From: Candidatus Ribeiella danica
Lineage (GTDB): Bacteria; Chloroflexota; Chloroflexia; Chloroflexales; Roseiflexaceae
DNA length: 52,173 nt
Assembly (NCBI GenBank): GCA_016717335.1
Contig: JADKFS010000005.1
Coordinates: 1 to 52,173 of the forward strand
Direction of reading: 5' to 3'
The notes under the pieces were generated by a model. That model was not told the DNA's origin, did not search any database, and saw nothing but the letters and a program-made list of their open reading frames with translations. Within the stretch, counting starts at the first letter, position 1; each line of letters begins with the position of its first letter. Below, piece by piece: positions 10,096 through 19,799 of the stretch. The position numbers were made by a program, and so were the translations under genes.

Positions 10096-11561
10096 CTAGC
10101 GATCCGCTCCCTCGCGCCGGCGCCGCCGCTCCAGCAGCAGCCGCACGCGCTGGTGCCGCTCGCGCGTGAGCGGGTAGCGCCAGGCCACCAGCGCCGCGCC
10201 GACCAGCAGCAGCGCCCCGACCGGCCCAGTCATGATCCGGATGGCCTGCAGCGCGCTCGCGGCCTGGGCGAAGCTGGTGGCGCCCGCGGGCGGGGCCCGG
10301 TAGCCCGACCAGCCCAGCGCCTGCAGCGCCAGAAAGATCGCCAGCGCGCCGGTGATCTTGCGGATGAAGTTCTTGGCGCCGTAGTACATGCCCTCGTGGC
10401 GCCGGCGCGTCCGCAGCTCGTCCCACTCGATCACGTCGGGAAAATATCGCGTCGGGCAGCACGTGCGCGGTCGAAACCCCGATGCCGGCCAGCACCGCCA
10501 GCCACAGCACCAGCGAGACCTGGCCCTGGCCGATCAGCAGAATGACGCACTGCACCACCGCCCAGAAGCTCATCCCGCCGATGTACGCGGCGCGCTTGCC
10601 GAAGCGCTGGGCCGCCCAGGTCCACAGCGGCAGCGCGATCACCGCGACGACGAACATGAGCCCGAGCACGGCCGACTCGATCGCCAGCTTGACGCCCAGC
10701 AAGTCGACCTGGTAGACCAGATCGCCGCCGGCGACCCAGTAGACCAGGAAGAACGGCAGCATGAGCGCCACCAGGTCGAAGGTGATCCAGTTGAGCATGT
10801 TCAGCAGCGTGGCGAAGCGGAACGGCACGTTGGCCCAGAGCGTGCGCACGGTGTGTCGCAGGCTGACCGGCTCGGCCACCGGCGTGCGCTCGTCGGTCCG
10901 CTCGCGGATGACGAAGAATATCACCAGGAACGGCAGCGCCGCCAGGCCGCCGAATAGCGCCGCGGTGGCCAGGTAGCCCTGCTGGGCCGAGAAGCCGGCC
11001 CGCTGCATCCCGTCGACGATCATCGGCGCGGCCACCGCCGTCGCCAGCGAGGCCAGCAGGTTGAAGAACATGCGGTAGCCGGTCAGCGCGGTGCGCTCGT
11101 CGTAGTCCGGCGCGATCTCGGGCGTGAGCGAGAGGTACGGCACGATCACCAGCGTCTGGATCGTGTCGCTGATCATAAACGCCAGCGTGACGTGGATCAT
11201 CAGCGCGATCTGGCTCTGCCAGGGCGGCGCCCACCAGAGCAGTAGGAAGCACAGCGCGAAGGGATGGCGAACAGCAGCAGGAACGGCCGGCGCCGCCCCA
11301 GCGCGTGCGCACGTTGTCGCTGAGCGTCCCGACCAGCGGGTCGTTGACGGCATCCCAGATCACGCCGATCAGCGCCGCGACCGAGGCCAGGCGCGGGTCG
11401 AGCCCGACGACGTCGGTGAGGAAGATCGCGTAGAAGATCTGGCGCAGCGTGTTGTAGCTCGCCATGCCCCAGTCGCCCGAGCCGTACGCCAGCTTGGCGC
11501 CGAACGACAGCCGCGCCGGCGCGCCCCGCGCGATCGGCGGGATCAGTGTCTCCTCGCGCAT
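10096..11561 (-). CDS. GPH-family sugar:cation symporter (MelB-like MFS), frameshifted
   Basis: A 12-TM transporter of the glycoside-pentoside-hexuronide family, which imports sugars with Na+ or H+. The start at 11561 has GGAG upstream. The N-terminal helix region has KLAYGSGDWGMASYNTLRQI, followed by the hallmark WDAVNDPLVGTLSDN with the cation-site Asp in TM2. SLTPEIAPDYDERTALTGYR is the family loop motif, and the C-terminal part has EGMYYGAKNFIRKITGAL. Frames change near 11300 and 10440. The reconstructed length of about 488 residues is typical. It may serve the degraded GH35 sugar locus, but they are not adjacent. The substrate is not predictable. Confidence 0.82.
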
Positions 11562-11627
11562 ACGGGCTCCTTTGCGATACTCTTCGAAGAAGCACGCCCC
11601 GCTGTACTAGCCCCGATACGCTTCAAC

Positions 11628-11702
11628 TAACCACGAAGGCGCGAAGACTCGAAGGTTTGGAAGGTCTTAACCTGGCCTTCGTACCTTTGTGTCTTCGTGG
11701 TT
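11628..11702. repeat. Imperfect inverted repeat, CCACGAAG type
   Basis: The arms begin taaccacgaagg at 11628 and end cttcgtggtta at 11702, and pair imperfectly over about 30 bases. The element sits between the 3' end of the PLP enzyme gene and the 5' end of the symporter gene. Partial copies are at 3749-3773 and 39390-39419. Its structure resembles a small non-autonomous element. Confidence 0.6.
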
Positions 11703-11711
11703 ATGTCGGGG

Positions 11712-13157
11712 CTAACCCTGCGGGCGGGTGAACGACTCGACCAGATCGAGCACGACCTCGCGGATGTCGCCGCGGTTGGGCAGCGAGCCCATCATGCCGT
11801 ACATAGCGGCGGTGCGGCTCGGCAGGCGCGCGCCGGGGCCGCCCGCACGCGTCGTCAGGAGCCGCATCAGCGGCGCCGGCAGCACCCGCGCAGCCGCCCG
11901 CGCCAGCCCGACCGTCAGCGCCACGCGCGTGCGCCGCAGGCTGGGCCGGCGCGCCGCAGCGACGGCCGCGGCCAGGTCGCGCAGAAAGGCATCCGCCACC
12001 TTGGCGTGGGCCGCGTTGACGGTCATGTGCAGGCACGGCGGGAACTGCTGGCGGTCCAGGTGCCAGCCGCGCAGCGTCAGCTCGTCGCCGACCTCGTAGA
12101 TGTCCAGCGTGTCGGAGCCGATCGCGAACACGCTCATGTCCGGGTCGCTCAGCACGCGCACGCCCGCGATCTCGCCGATCCCCTGCTTGAGCCGGACGGT
12201 GGTGCGCATCACCTCGTCGGCGATCGCCAGGTAGCCCGACTCGCCGAGGTGCTGCATGACCGCCCAGGCGGCCGCGATCGCGCCGCCCGGGCGGGTGCCG
12301 GTCATCGTCGGCGAGGCGTAGATCCCGCCCGGCCAGTCGGTCTGGGCGAACAGCTGGTGGCGATGCAGCTCGCGGCTGCGGTAGAGGATGACCGACGCGC
12401 CCTTGGCCGCGTAGCCGTACTTGTGCAGGTCGACCGAGATCGAGGTGACGCCCGGCACGCCGAAGTCGAACTCGGGCGCCGGGTAGCCCAGCCGGCGGAC
12501 GAACGGCAGCATCATGCCGCCGACGCAGGCATCCACGTGCAGCAGCAGGCCGCGCCGCCGCGCCACGCGCGCCAGGTCGGCGATCGGGTCGACCACGCCG
12601 TGCGGGTAGGACGGCGCCGAGCCGACCAGCAGCACGGTGTTCTTCGTGATCGCCGCCTCGACCGCCGCCACGTCCGCGCGGAAGTCCTTCCGCACGGGGA
12701 CGCGGACCGGCCGGACGCCGAAGTAGTGCGCGGCCTTGTCGAAGGCCGGGTGGGCGGTCAGCGGCAGGATCATCTCCGGCTCGCGGACGGCGGGCCGGCG
12801 AGCGCGGCCCCACTCGCGCGCGGTCAGCACCGTCAGCAGGATGCTCTCGGTGCCGCCCGAGGTCATGTTGCCGGCCACCTCGGCGTCGCCGCCGAGCAGG
12901 CCGGCGGTCATCGCCACCACGTCGGTCTCGAAGCCGCGCAGGCTGGGGAAGGCGGTCGGGTTCAGGCCGTTCTCGGAGAAGAACAGCGCGTAGGCATCCT
13001 TGACCAGGCCGGCGATCTGGTCGCCCGGGTAGAAGACCAGGCTCCAGACCCGCCCGGCCTGCCACTTGACATCGTCGCTCCTGCGCGCGCGCATCGCATC
13101 GAGCACGCGCTCGCGCGGCCGGCCGCCCGCCGGGAGGCGCGGCATGCTATCGCTCAT
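11712..13157 (-). CDS. PLP-dependent lyase, sphingosine-1-phosphate lyase/group II decarboxylase family
   Basis: An intact 481-residue fold-type-I PLP enzyme. The closest pattern is sphingosine-1-phosphate lyase, which cleaves phosphorylated sphingoid bases, but group II decarboxylases share the fold. Motifs: NMTSGGTESILLTVLTARE (phosphate/PLP ring contacts), HVDACVGGM (cofactor Asp) and SVDLHKYGYAAKG with the Schiff-base Lys at about residue 246. The ATG at 13157 has GGAG eight bases upstream; a GTG at 13172 is in frame but overlaps that site. It begins only about 40 bases after the SnoaL-like gene ends and may be co-transcribed with it. The frame is clean for its whole length, unlike its neighbours. 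Confidence 0.82.
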   Translation of the reverse strand: MSDSMPRLPAGGRPRERVLDAMRARRSDDVKWQAGRVWSLVFYPGDQIAGLVKDAYALFFSENGLNPTAFPSLRGFETDVVAMTAGLLGGDAEVAGNMTSGGTESILLTVLTAREWGRARRPAVREPEMILPLTAHPAFDKAAHYFGVRPVRVPVRKDFRADVAAVEAAITKNTVLLVGSAPSYPHGVVDPIADLARVARRRGLLLHVDACVGGMMLPFVRRLGYPAPEFDFGVPGVTSISVDLHKYGYAAKGASVILYRSRELHRHQLFAQTDWPGGIYASPTMTGTRPGGAIAAAWAVMQHLGESGYLAIADEVMRTTVRLKQGIGEIAGVRVLSDPDMSVFAIGSDTLDIYEVGDELTLRGWHLDRQQFPPCLHMTVNAAHAKVADAFLRDLAAAVAAARRPSLRRTRVALTVGLARAAARVLPAPLMRLLTTRAGGPGARLPSRTAAMYGMMGSLPNRGDIREVVLDLVESFTRPQG

Positions 13158-13196
13158 ACGGATCTGCTCCACTCAGGGCCACCGCGCGAGCGCACC

Positions 13197-13555
13197 TCAG
13201 CTCGCCGGCAGCCGGCTGCCCACGTTGGCCACCAGCGCCTCGACCGCCTGACCGTGAGATCGCGGATCTGGCCGTCGTCGTCGAAGCGCAGCAGGTCGAT
13301 CCCCTCGACCTGGCGCGTGCCGATGTGCGTGCGGAACACCAGCCCGAGCGCGCCGTCGGCCGCCTCGAGCTGGTCGGTGTAGTGGAAATCCTCGAAGACC
13401 TCGGCCAGAATGCCCAGCAGCAGCGCGATCGCCGGCCGCCCCTCGAACGGCTTGTAGCTGACCGGGCTGTGCAGCACGGCGTCGGGCGCGAAGGCGGCCA
13501 CCATCGCCGCCAGGTCGTGCGCCTCGACCGCCCGTCGAAACGAGAGCCTGTCCAT
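13197..13555 (-). CDS. SnoaL-like/NTF2-fold protein, one frameshift
   Basis: A small protein of about 119 residues beginning MDRLSFRRAVEAHDLAAMVA, then FAPDAVLHSPVSYKPFEG. This is the N-terminal pattern of SnoaL-like cone-shaped NTF2-fold proteins, which include polyketide cyclases and isomerases as well as many of unknown role. It continues GLVFRTHIGTRQVEGIDLLR and, after a single frame change near 13250, ends VEALVANVGSRLPAS. It precedes the PLP lyase on the same strand. No catalytic role can be assigned. Confidence 0.7.
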
Positions 13556-13650
13556 CCATGCCTCCTGCTACAGATCTACCACGCGCGCCAGTCTAGCACA
13601 GGATGGCCTGCGGCGCGACGGCCCCTTCTTCTGGGCGCTGCGCGCCTTGC

Positions 13651-13759
13651 TCCGGGGCGCTGCGCCCCCCGGCCCCCGCCTAATCCGCCCGTGCCAGGCG
13701 CTGGCTGCGCAGGCACAACGCCTGATCTTTTCTCCGGGGCGCTGCGCCCCCCGGCCCCC
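13651..13759. repeat. Two copies of a GC-rich hairpin repeat in a gene-free stretch
   Basis: The segment tccggggcgctgcgcccccc followed by ggccccc occurs at 13651-13679 and 13731-13759, each able to fold as GGGGCGC-TGC-GCCCC. A further hairpin (gggggaacccgcgccggttccccc) follows at about 13764-13790. The stretch 13556-14022 holds no convincing gene; the copies resemble REP-type intergenic elements. Confidence 0.7.
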
Positions 13760-13984
13760 CGCCCGGGGGAACCCGCGCCGGTTCCCCCAGGCCCCCTCCG
13801 GCAAATAGTCTCGAACCAGATGCAAGCATCGTGGCACATGCCTATCAACATTCCTGAGGTGGCGGGTTGCAACCCGGCGCGCGTGGATTCAGCCAGGCAT
13901 GCACGCCAAGCATCGCACCAGAGGCGGCATTCTTTTTGGGGTCCAGGGCGCAGCCCCGAGCGAAACGCGCCCCAGGCGCTATGG

Positions 13985-13990
13985 TATACT
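13985..13990 (+). promoter_or_regulatory. Possible -10 box of the Eis-type acetyltransferase gene
   Basis: TATACT lies 32 bases before the start codon at 14023. No good -35 hexamer is visible at the usual spacing, so this is tentative. Confidence 0.3.
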
Positions 13991-14022
13991 CTGCCCGCAC
14001 AAAGAGCATGAAAGGATCCCCT

Positions 14023-15274
14023 ATGAGCCAGATACGCCAGCTCGCGGCCGAGGCCGACTTCGACGCGTTCGCCCGGATCGGCGCGAACGCCTACCCCGGC
14101 ACGCGGGTCGTCTCCGAGGAGGACCGCCAGCGCCTCAAGCAGCGCCTGTTCGCGCGCGCCGACGACCCGCTGGTCGCCTTCTACGGGCTGTTCGAGGGCG
14201 AGCAGCTGCGCGGCGCGATGCGCCTGCACGACTTCACGATCAACGTGCGCGGCGTCAAGATCCCGGCCGGCGGCGTGGGCTTCGTGGCGGTCGACCTGCT
14301 GCACAAGAAGGAGGGCGTGGCGAAGGAGCTGGTGCAGTTCTTCCTGCGCCGCTGCCGCGAGCGCGGCCAGCACCTGGCGTTGCTCTACCCCTTCCGCCCC
14401 GACTTCTACAGGAAGATGGGCTTCGGCTACGGCGCCAAGATGAGCCAGTACCGCGTCCGGCCGGCCGATCTGCCGGGCGGCGGGGCGCGGCGGCAGGTGC
14501 AGATGCTGAGCGCCGCCGACAAGCAGCTGGTCAGCGAGTGCTACGCCCGCCTCGCCGCCGCGCGACGCGGCCTGATCGACAAGTCGCCGTTGGAGCTCGA
14601 CAGCCTGTTCGCCCCGCCCGAGAACCGCGTCGTCGGCTACCAGAGCGGCGACGCGCTGGCCGGCTACATGGTGTTCAGCTTCGTGCCCGGCGGCCAGGAC
14701 ACCTTCCTGATCAACGACATCCTGGTCAAGGAGCTGGTCTACGAGAGCCCCACGGCGCTGGCGGGCATCCTGGCGTTCCTGCGCTCCCAGGCCGACCAGA
14801 TCCGCCAGGTCGTCTTCAACCTGCAGGACGACGACTTTCACCACCTGCTGCACGACCCGCGCGACGGCTCGGATCACTTCATGGCCAGCCTGTACCAGCA
14901 GACCAACCGCCAGGGCCTCGGGATCATGTACCGCGTGGTCGACACGCGCGCTGCTCGCCGACCTGTCCGCTGTCAGCTTCGGCGAGCAGGACTGCCGGCT
15001 CAGGATCACCGTGCGCGACAGCTTCCTGCCCGCCAACCACGGCGACCTGCTGGTCCGCTTCGCGGGCGGGCGGCCCGCGCCGCACGACGGCGGCGAGCCC
15101 GAGGTCGCGATCCAGCTCGACGTGGCCGATCTGTCGGCGCTGCTGATGGGCGTGGTCGGCTTCAGGTCGCTGCACCGCTACGGCGTGGCCACGATCTCGG
15201 AGGAGGCCGAAGTCGGGCGGGTCGACCGGCTGTTCCGCGCCGACGAGCCGCCGGTGTGCATGACCTGGTTCTAG
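14023..15274 (+). CDS. Eis-type N-acetyltransferase (GNAT plus SCP2-like domain), one frameshift
   Basis: A protein of about 416 residues with the three-part Eis layout: an N-terminal GNAT domain, a second degenerate GNAT domain and a C-terminal SCP2 sterol-carrier-like fold. Eis proteins acetylate amines, including aminoglycosides in mycobacteria. The start ATG 14023 follows AAAGGA. Seen: GAMRLHDFTINVRG, GVGFVAVDLLHKKEGVAKEL (acetyl-CoA loop), LYPFRPDFYRKMGFGYG (family signature), and the C-terminal residues MTWF, where the terminal Phe carboxylate is used in catalysis in the family. One frame change near 14950 separates MYRVVDTRA from LLADLSAVSF. It stands alone on the plus strand. Confidence 0.85.
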
Positions 15275-15277
15275 CCA

Positions 15278-15366
15278 GCGACAAGGAGACAAGGAGACAA
15301 GGAGACAAACGCGGAGTGTAGAATGCTAAACGTTGAACGTTGAACGTTGAACGTTGAGCGTTGAAG
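15278..15366. repeat. Octamer (gacaagga) then heptamer (aacgttg) tandem repeats
   Basis: Three to four gacaagga units (15278-15308) are followed by five copies of aacgttg (about 15330-15364). A third heptamer block (cgactgc/cggctgc) is at about 15507-15535. Together they fill most of the gap between the acetyltransferase and endonuclease III genes. Confidence 0.85.
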
Positions 15367-15547
15367 CTGCACGTCCCTGCCGCAAAGGTTGATGCCTCAC
15401 ATGCTAAACGTTGAGGCCATCTCGCACACAGGTTGACTGCCTCATCTTCGACCGTACGCGCCTCATCTTCGAACATGTGCGCCGGGCGTTGCTGTGTGAC
15501 CACGGCCGACTGCCGACTGCCGGCTGCCAACTGCAAAAACGCGCCCC

Positions 15548-16204
15548 TCACCGGCTGCGCGTCACCCCCACTCGCCGGCACAGCGCTGCGACCGGGCAGA
15601 CGCTGCAGCGCGGCGAGGTCGGGTGGCAGATGTTCTGGCCGAGCGTGACCAGCAGGCCGTTGATCGGGATCCAGTACTCCGGCGGCAGCTTGGCCCGCAG
15701 CGCCAGCTCGGTCGTGTCGGGGTCCTTCGTCTGGACGTAGCCCCAGCGGTTACAGATCCGGTGCACGTGCGTGTCCACGCAGATTCCCGGCAGGCCGAAA
15801 CCCATCGTCAGCACCAGGTTGGCCGTCTTGCGGCCGACGCCGGGCAGCGCCAGCAGCGCGTCGAGGTCGGCCGGCACCTGGCCGCCGTGGCGCTCGAGCA
15901 GCAGCGCGCAGATCTGGTGGATGCTGCGCGCCTTCGTGTTGTAGAACCCGACCGGATAGATCAGCTCCGCGATGCGCTGCTCGTCCAGCGCGAGCATGGC
16001 CTCGGGCGTGTCGGCCGCGGCGAACAGCCGCGGCGCGACCACCGCCGTAAGCGTGTCCTTGGTGCGCAGGCTGAGGATCGTGGCGATCAGGACGTGGAAC
16101 GGCGTCTGCTGCGCCTCGCCCATCGACTCGATCAGCGGCTGCTGGAAGCGCGGCATGGTCTCGCGCAAGATCGCCATCGCGGCGTGAATGTCAAATTCAG
16201 TCAT
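15548..16204 (-). CDS. nth: Endonuclease III (DNA glycosylase/AP lyase)
   Basis: An intact 218-residue base-excision-repair enzyme that removes oxidised pyrimidines and nicks at AP sites. The helix-hairpin-helix LPGVGRKTANLV carries the catalytic Lys at about residue 126, VDTHVHRI the catalytic Asp at about 144, and the C-terminal [4Fe-4S] cluster motif C-x6-C-x2-C-x5-C is complete at residues 193, 200, 203 and 209. The ATG at 16204 is close to the right end of the TnpB element, so promoter sequence may lie in element-derived DNA. The length matches the family. Confidence 0.96.
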   Translation of the reverse strand: MTEFDIHAAMAILRETMPRFQQPLIESMGEAQQTPFHVLIATILSLRTKDTLTAVVAPRLFAAADTPEAMLALDEQRIAELIYPVGFYNTKARSIHQICALLLERHGGQVPADLDALLALPGVGRKTANLVLTMGFGLPGICVDTHVHRICNRWGYVQTKDPDTTELALRAKLPPEYWIPINGLLVTLGQNICHPTSPRCSVCPVAALCRRVGVTRSR

Positions 16205-16262
16205 GGGCTCACGACAAAGAAAATTCTTTCATTGTATGTATAGCAGTATACCCGGTAAGCTA

Positions 16263-16286
16263 CTGCGGGGATTAACATCCCGCAGC
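16263..16286 (-). ncRNA. Right-end hairpin of the TnpB element, probable omega-RNA 3' scaffold
   Basis: On the minus strand CTGCGGG...CCCGCAG forms a 7-bp stem directly at the tnpB stop, with the stop codon inside the loop. In IS200/IS605-group elements the tnpB 3' end and right-end hairpin are part of the guide (omega) RNA, whose variable segment is the DNA just outside the end. The functional role here is inference from that architecture. Confidence 0.5.
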
Positions 16287-17383
16287 TTTACTCTGGCTAG
16301 ACAGCCCTGCTGCCTCCGAGTAGCGTGGCGCGCTTACACGCGCCCTGCCAAGAACACGAATGTTCTCAGCAGCGATCACATCCGCCAGCCCAGCGAAGCC
16401 ACAGGATGTGCAGACAAACGAGGATTGTGTTTTCCGATTCGCTTTCGCACAATGCCCGCACGACGGGCAGGTGCGAGAGGTATTCCGAGGGTCTACCCGA
16501 TGCACCGGCACACCCGACACGTGCGCCTTGTAGGCGAGAAACGCTTGGAGCTGTGCGAAGCTCCAGGAGTGGAGTGTAGCGCGCTGCGACCGTCGAGCCC
16601 TGATCCGCGTGCGAATGTGGGTCAAATCCTCGACCGCAATCGCCCGCTTTGTGCGTTTGGCCTTCGCTACAATCCCTTTGGCGATCACGTGGTTGACGTG
16701 TTTGGCGAATCGTGCTTCTTGACCAGCCAAGATACGCAAGCGGCGGCGGCTCCCCAGCGTGCCGAGCCGTTGCAGCTTGTTTCTGAGCCGCCGATGGCGA
16801 TAGCGCACGTTCTTGATTGCCGTGCCCGAATGGATCGCCCCATCGCTATCGACGGCGATGTTGGTCACGCCCAGATCGATACCCAGCACGTCGTCAACGT
16901 CGATCGGGTCAGGCGTCTCGATCTCAGCCGTGGCGAACAGATACCAGTGCCCCCGCACGAAGGCCAGATCACTTTCGCCGCGTCGGAATGCGAGCAACGC
17001 CTGTTGACGTTGCCCGCACACAAACGGATGGTCTGCCTACCATCAAGCGTCCAGATCGACACCGATGCGCGTTTGTAGGACAGGATGCGTTCGTCAAACG
17101 CGACTGCACCGAGCGGAGCAAACGTGCGCTGGGTTTGCTTGTCCAGCTTGTAGGCATCCGCCACTTTGGCGACACACCGCACGGCGAGCTGCGCGGAAAG
17201 GCCGAACGTCTCCCGCACAGCGTGGTACGTCAGGCGGTGGATGGGAAACTGGCGAAACGTCTTTGCCTCCCACGCCACCTGGCTGATGTAGTCACACGCC
17301 GCGTTCGCCGTCTCAAGCGTGCGCCGAAGCGCATCCGCCTGTTCAACCGTAGGAAGGAGCTTCAGTTGTATCGTCAACTTCAT
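16272..17383 (-). CDS. tnpB: TnpB (IS200/IS605-group RNA-guided nuclease), one frameshift
   Basis: About 370 residues beginning MKLTIQLKLLPTVEQADALR at ATG 17381-17383. RuvC-like catalytic residues are visible: GIDLGVTN (Asp), AVEDL (Glu) and GLADVIAAENI (Asp). The zinc ribbon CPSCGH...CTSCG lies between the last two. A single frame change near 17015 splits the protein after RQTIRLCAG. TnpB is a guide-RNA-directed DNA nuclease that helps retain the element at its donor site. No TnpA transposase is beside it, so the element is non-autonomous. Left-end (17465-17487) and right-end (16263-16286) hairpins frame it. Confidence 0.9.
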
Positions 17384-17799
17384 ATTATGAGTATACCACA
17401 ACCCGAACGCATGGGCAAGCGGCGCTTGAGTCGCCAAGGAGTCATGCGCCGCTACTCGTTTCCTCTGCTGGGGCTAAAGCCCCGCAGTTTCCAACTCGCG
17501 AGGTTCCGATGAAGGTGAGCGGTGCCATGCACGGGGCTCCTTCTGCTCAAATGATCGATTGCGACTGCCTGACCTGAGATGCGCCGTATCGCCTTACCTG
17601 CCCGCAGACAACACAAAAAGGAGGCAGCACAAATCGTGTGACAGCCTCCACCAGCGCTCGGAGTACACGGAGCCGAGCCTCCTCGTGAGTTATCGAGGTT
17701 GATGCTACTTATTCTACCAAAACACGAACTGCACTTCAAGTGGTCGATACGCTTGCAGCCGGCAAAACACGGATTTGGCTGTGTATAACGCTCCACCGG

Positions 17800-19064
17800 C
17801 TTAAAGGGTGGCGCGGCACTGACGCCGACGTGAGCCTCAATCCGCGCGACCGCTTGGCCGATGCCATCACTCGGCCCGGATGGCCTTTCCGAGTGTCATG
17901 GCACGCGCGCGCATCGTTGGGTCGCTCACCGCAGCCCCAATCGCCGCACTCAAGGCATCGACCGTCAGCCGGCGCTGCGGAATGGGCTCTGGCCCGGCCC
18001 CGAGTGCTGCAACCCGCCGGCCCCAGAACGGTTGATCGCCAAAGAACGGACAAATCACGATTGGCACGCCTGCGCGCAGCCCCTGCCGCAGTCGTACCAG
18101 CTCCCGCCATGGTGGTGCACCCACAGCCGCCATCCGCGGAAACAGCCAGTCGTGCGGTGCCTCAGCAAGCATGTAAACACGAGCGGGAAGATCAGCTGCC
18201 GCCAGCCCGCCCCAACCGGTAGCGAGGACACCCCGCTGTTCCGTGCGTTCAAGCGCGGCCAGCACCATGCGGGTCATGCGCGGCGCATCCTGCGTTGGCA
18301 TACTACCAAAGCCAATGTAAACCGGCGGCGGGCCGGCGTTCAGATAGGGCACGTAGCGAGGCGGGCGGCTCCCACCTCTTCTGCTCGTCGAGGAACCAGT
18401 ATCCGGTGGCCACGCTGGAGCTATCCCAATCAGGAGGTGTTGGCAGCACTGTTTGGACTATAGCCGTACAGACGCAGGACCGGCTGCCCGTGTAGCTGCG
18501 ACTCATCGCGATTGGTGGCAGTCCGAGCATCTCATTACGCCAGCGGTTCAGTACCCTCCGCACGGAGGCGCTGGTCAGCTTGACGGCCGCACGATGGCTC
18601 AGCCGGTTCAAGACCGGGCCGGATTTGCCACAGGGATGATTGGGCTTGGAAACGCAGCCGTCGGCGAGTAGAGCGGCAGCAGCAGCGCCAGGATGCCAGG
18701 GATGCCCAGTTTCTCGGCGAGGCTGTATCCACCGAGCGCCTTGGGATGGTGAATCACCAAGTTCAGCTCCAACCGACGCAGCCAGCGTGTCGTCGAGCAT
18801 ACGGCGCAACATAGGTGTCACCTGCCGCAGCAAGGCAAGCGGGTTGCCCTTGCCACCAACTGCGGCCTTCCCTTCGGCGGTCTGCAGCAGCTCAAGGAAT
18901 CCCCGCGTAGCGGTAGAAGTGCAGATGATGTTGGGCCGCAATGGAGCGAAGGCTTCAAGGGTTGCTAGGGTGACGCGGTGTCCGGCAGCTTGCAGGCCGG
19001 CGCCAAGGGCGACATACGGCTGCACGTCGCCGCGCGAGCCGACAGTAAGAATAAGTATCTTCAT
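17800..19064 (-). CDS. Glycosyltransferase, sterol/macrolide glucosyltransferase type (GT1/GT28), frameshifted
   Basis: An NDP-sugar-dependent glycosyltransferase of GT-B fold. The start at 19064 has AGGAG eight bases upstream and begins MKILILTVGSRGDVQPYVAL, the hallmark N-terminus of sterol 3-beta-glucosyltransferase-like proteins. Later pieces are PPPVYIGFGSMPTQD, the donor-site signature around HHGGAGTTAAGLRAGVPIV, and PFFGDQPFWGRRV. At least three frame changes occur (near 18760, 18360, 18110), and the 3' end after GKAIRAE is uncertain. Its ATG overlaps the TGA of the TetR gene (ATGA), so the two are translationally coupled. It probably glycosylates a lipid or small hydrophobic compound; the acceptor is unknown. 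Confidence 0.82.
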
Positions 19065-19741
19065 GGCCTATCTCCTGAGAGAAGCGCCGGCATATCCGGA
19101 CCGCCAAGCCCAAACTGCAGGATGCGAATGATTTGATCATAGAGCTGCTCAACCGCTGGGCCACTCATAATTGAGACATCGCTCGCCGCCGCCTCAAGCG
19201 TGGTACCCAACCGTCGCACGATCAGTTCATGGAGCTTCGCCATTACTCCCTGAAGGACAACAGTGGCCAGCTCGAGATCGAGCTCAGGGTTGATCTCCCC
19301 ATGCTCTACCCTCGAGCGAGCAGCGCCTGAAGATGTCCCTCACCGGCAGTTTGTAGGCGACGCACGACTTCATCACGGAAGGGCAGATCATCGGTGACGG
19401 CGCGGTACATGGGGCCGGGTGAGCAGTGGCGCTGCTAGTCCGACCTGTATGCTGGCATCATCTGCCGGCGCAGCAGGGCAAAAAGCCAACCTCAGGAGCG
19501 GGAAGCGTCTGGGCATGCAACAGCTGGAACTGCTGCTGGGCAGCATAGTCGAGGATGAACAGATAGAGATCCTGCTTGTTCTCAAAATACTGGTAGATGC
19601 TGCCCTTGGCGATGCCGGCCCGCGTGACGATCCGCGAGAGCGATGCAATGCCATAGGGATGCTCGGCAAATTCAGCCAGGGCGAGATCAATAATGACCTG
19701 GCGTTTTGCGGGTGGGAGATTGCTAAATGTCGGTTTGGCAT
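19061..19741 (-). CDS. TetR-family repressor, frameshifted
   Basis: The N-terminal HTH domain reads, after the start, FSNLPPAKRQVIIDLALAEF, then GIASLSRIVTRAGIAKGS and IYQYFENKQDLYLFILDYAA, the TetR DNA-binding signature. The ATG is at 19739-19741; the sequence ATGCCAAACCG lacks one A compared with the expected MPKPTF, giving a frame change at codon 3. More shifts lie between 19440 and 19240. The C-terminal segment MAKLHELIVRRLGTTLEAAA...ends at TGA 19061-19063, overlapping the glycosyltransferase ATG. A palindrome 28 bases upstream is its likely operator. Confidence 0.8.
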
Positions 19742-19768
19742 GGTTGCTCTTATGCTTGCCACCCAGTC

Positions 19769-19788
19769 ATATGACCGAATGGTCACAT
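19769..19788. promoter_or_regulatory. Palindromic TetR operator upstream of the tetR-glycosyltransferase operon
   Basis: ATATGACC-gaat-GGTCACAT has 7 of 8 pairs matching, with the core TGACC-N4-GGTCA. It lies 28 bases upstream of the TetR start codon, where an autorepressor operator is expected. Confidence 0.65.
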
Positions 19789-19799
19789 CATAGCACCCT

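Larger units (their letters stand above)
16230..17490 (-). mobile_element. Stand-alone TnpB element, IS200/IS605 group (IS1341-like)
   Basis: The element comprises tnpB and a similar hairpin at each end: CTGCTGGGGC-TAAA-GCCCCGCAG at 17465-17487 and CTGCGGGGATTAACATCCCGCAG at 16263-16286 as written on the plus strand. Subterminal palindromes without terminal inverted repeats or target duplication are typical of this group. Exact ends cannot be fixed from one copy; the limits given are approximate. Confidence 0.65.

Noticed and set aside
11697..13382. 561-codon open frame on the plus strand
   Set aside because: It is antisense to the PLP-dependent lyase and part of the SnoaL-like gene; composition only.
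17452..17796. Minus-strand open frame of 114 codons
   Set aside because: It crosses the left end of the TnpB element, has no ribosome site and no family pattern; the upstream part reads as the shifted tail of the glycosyltransferase.
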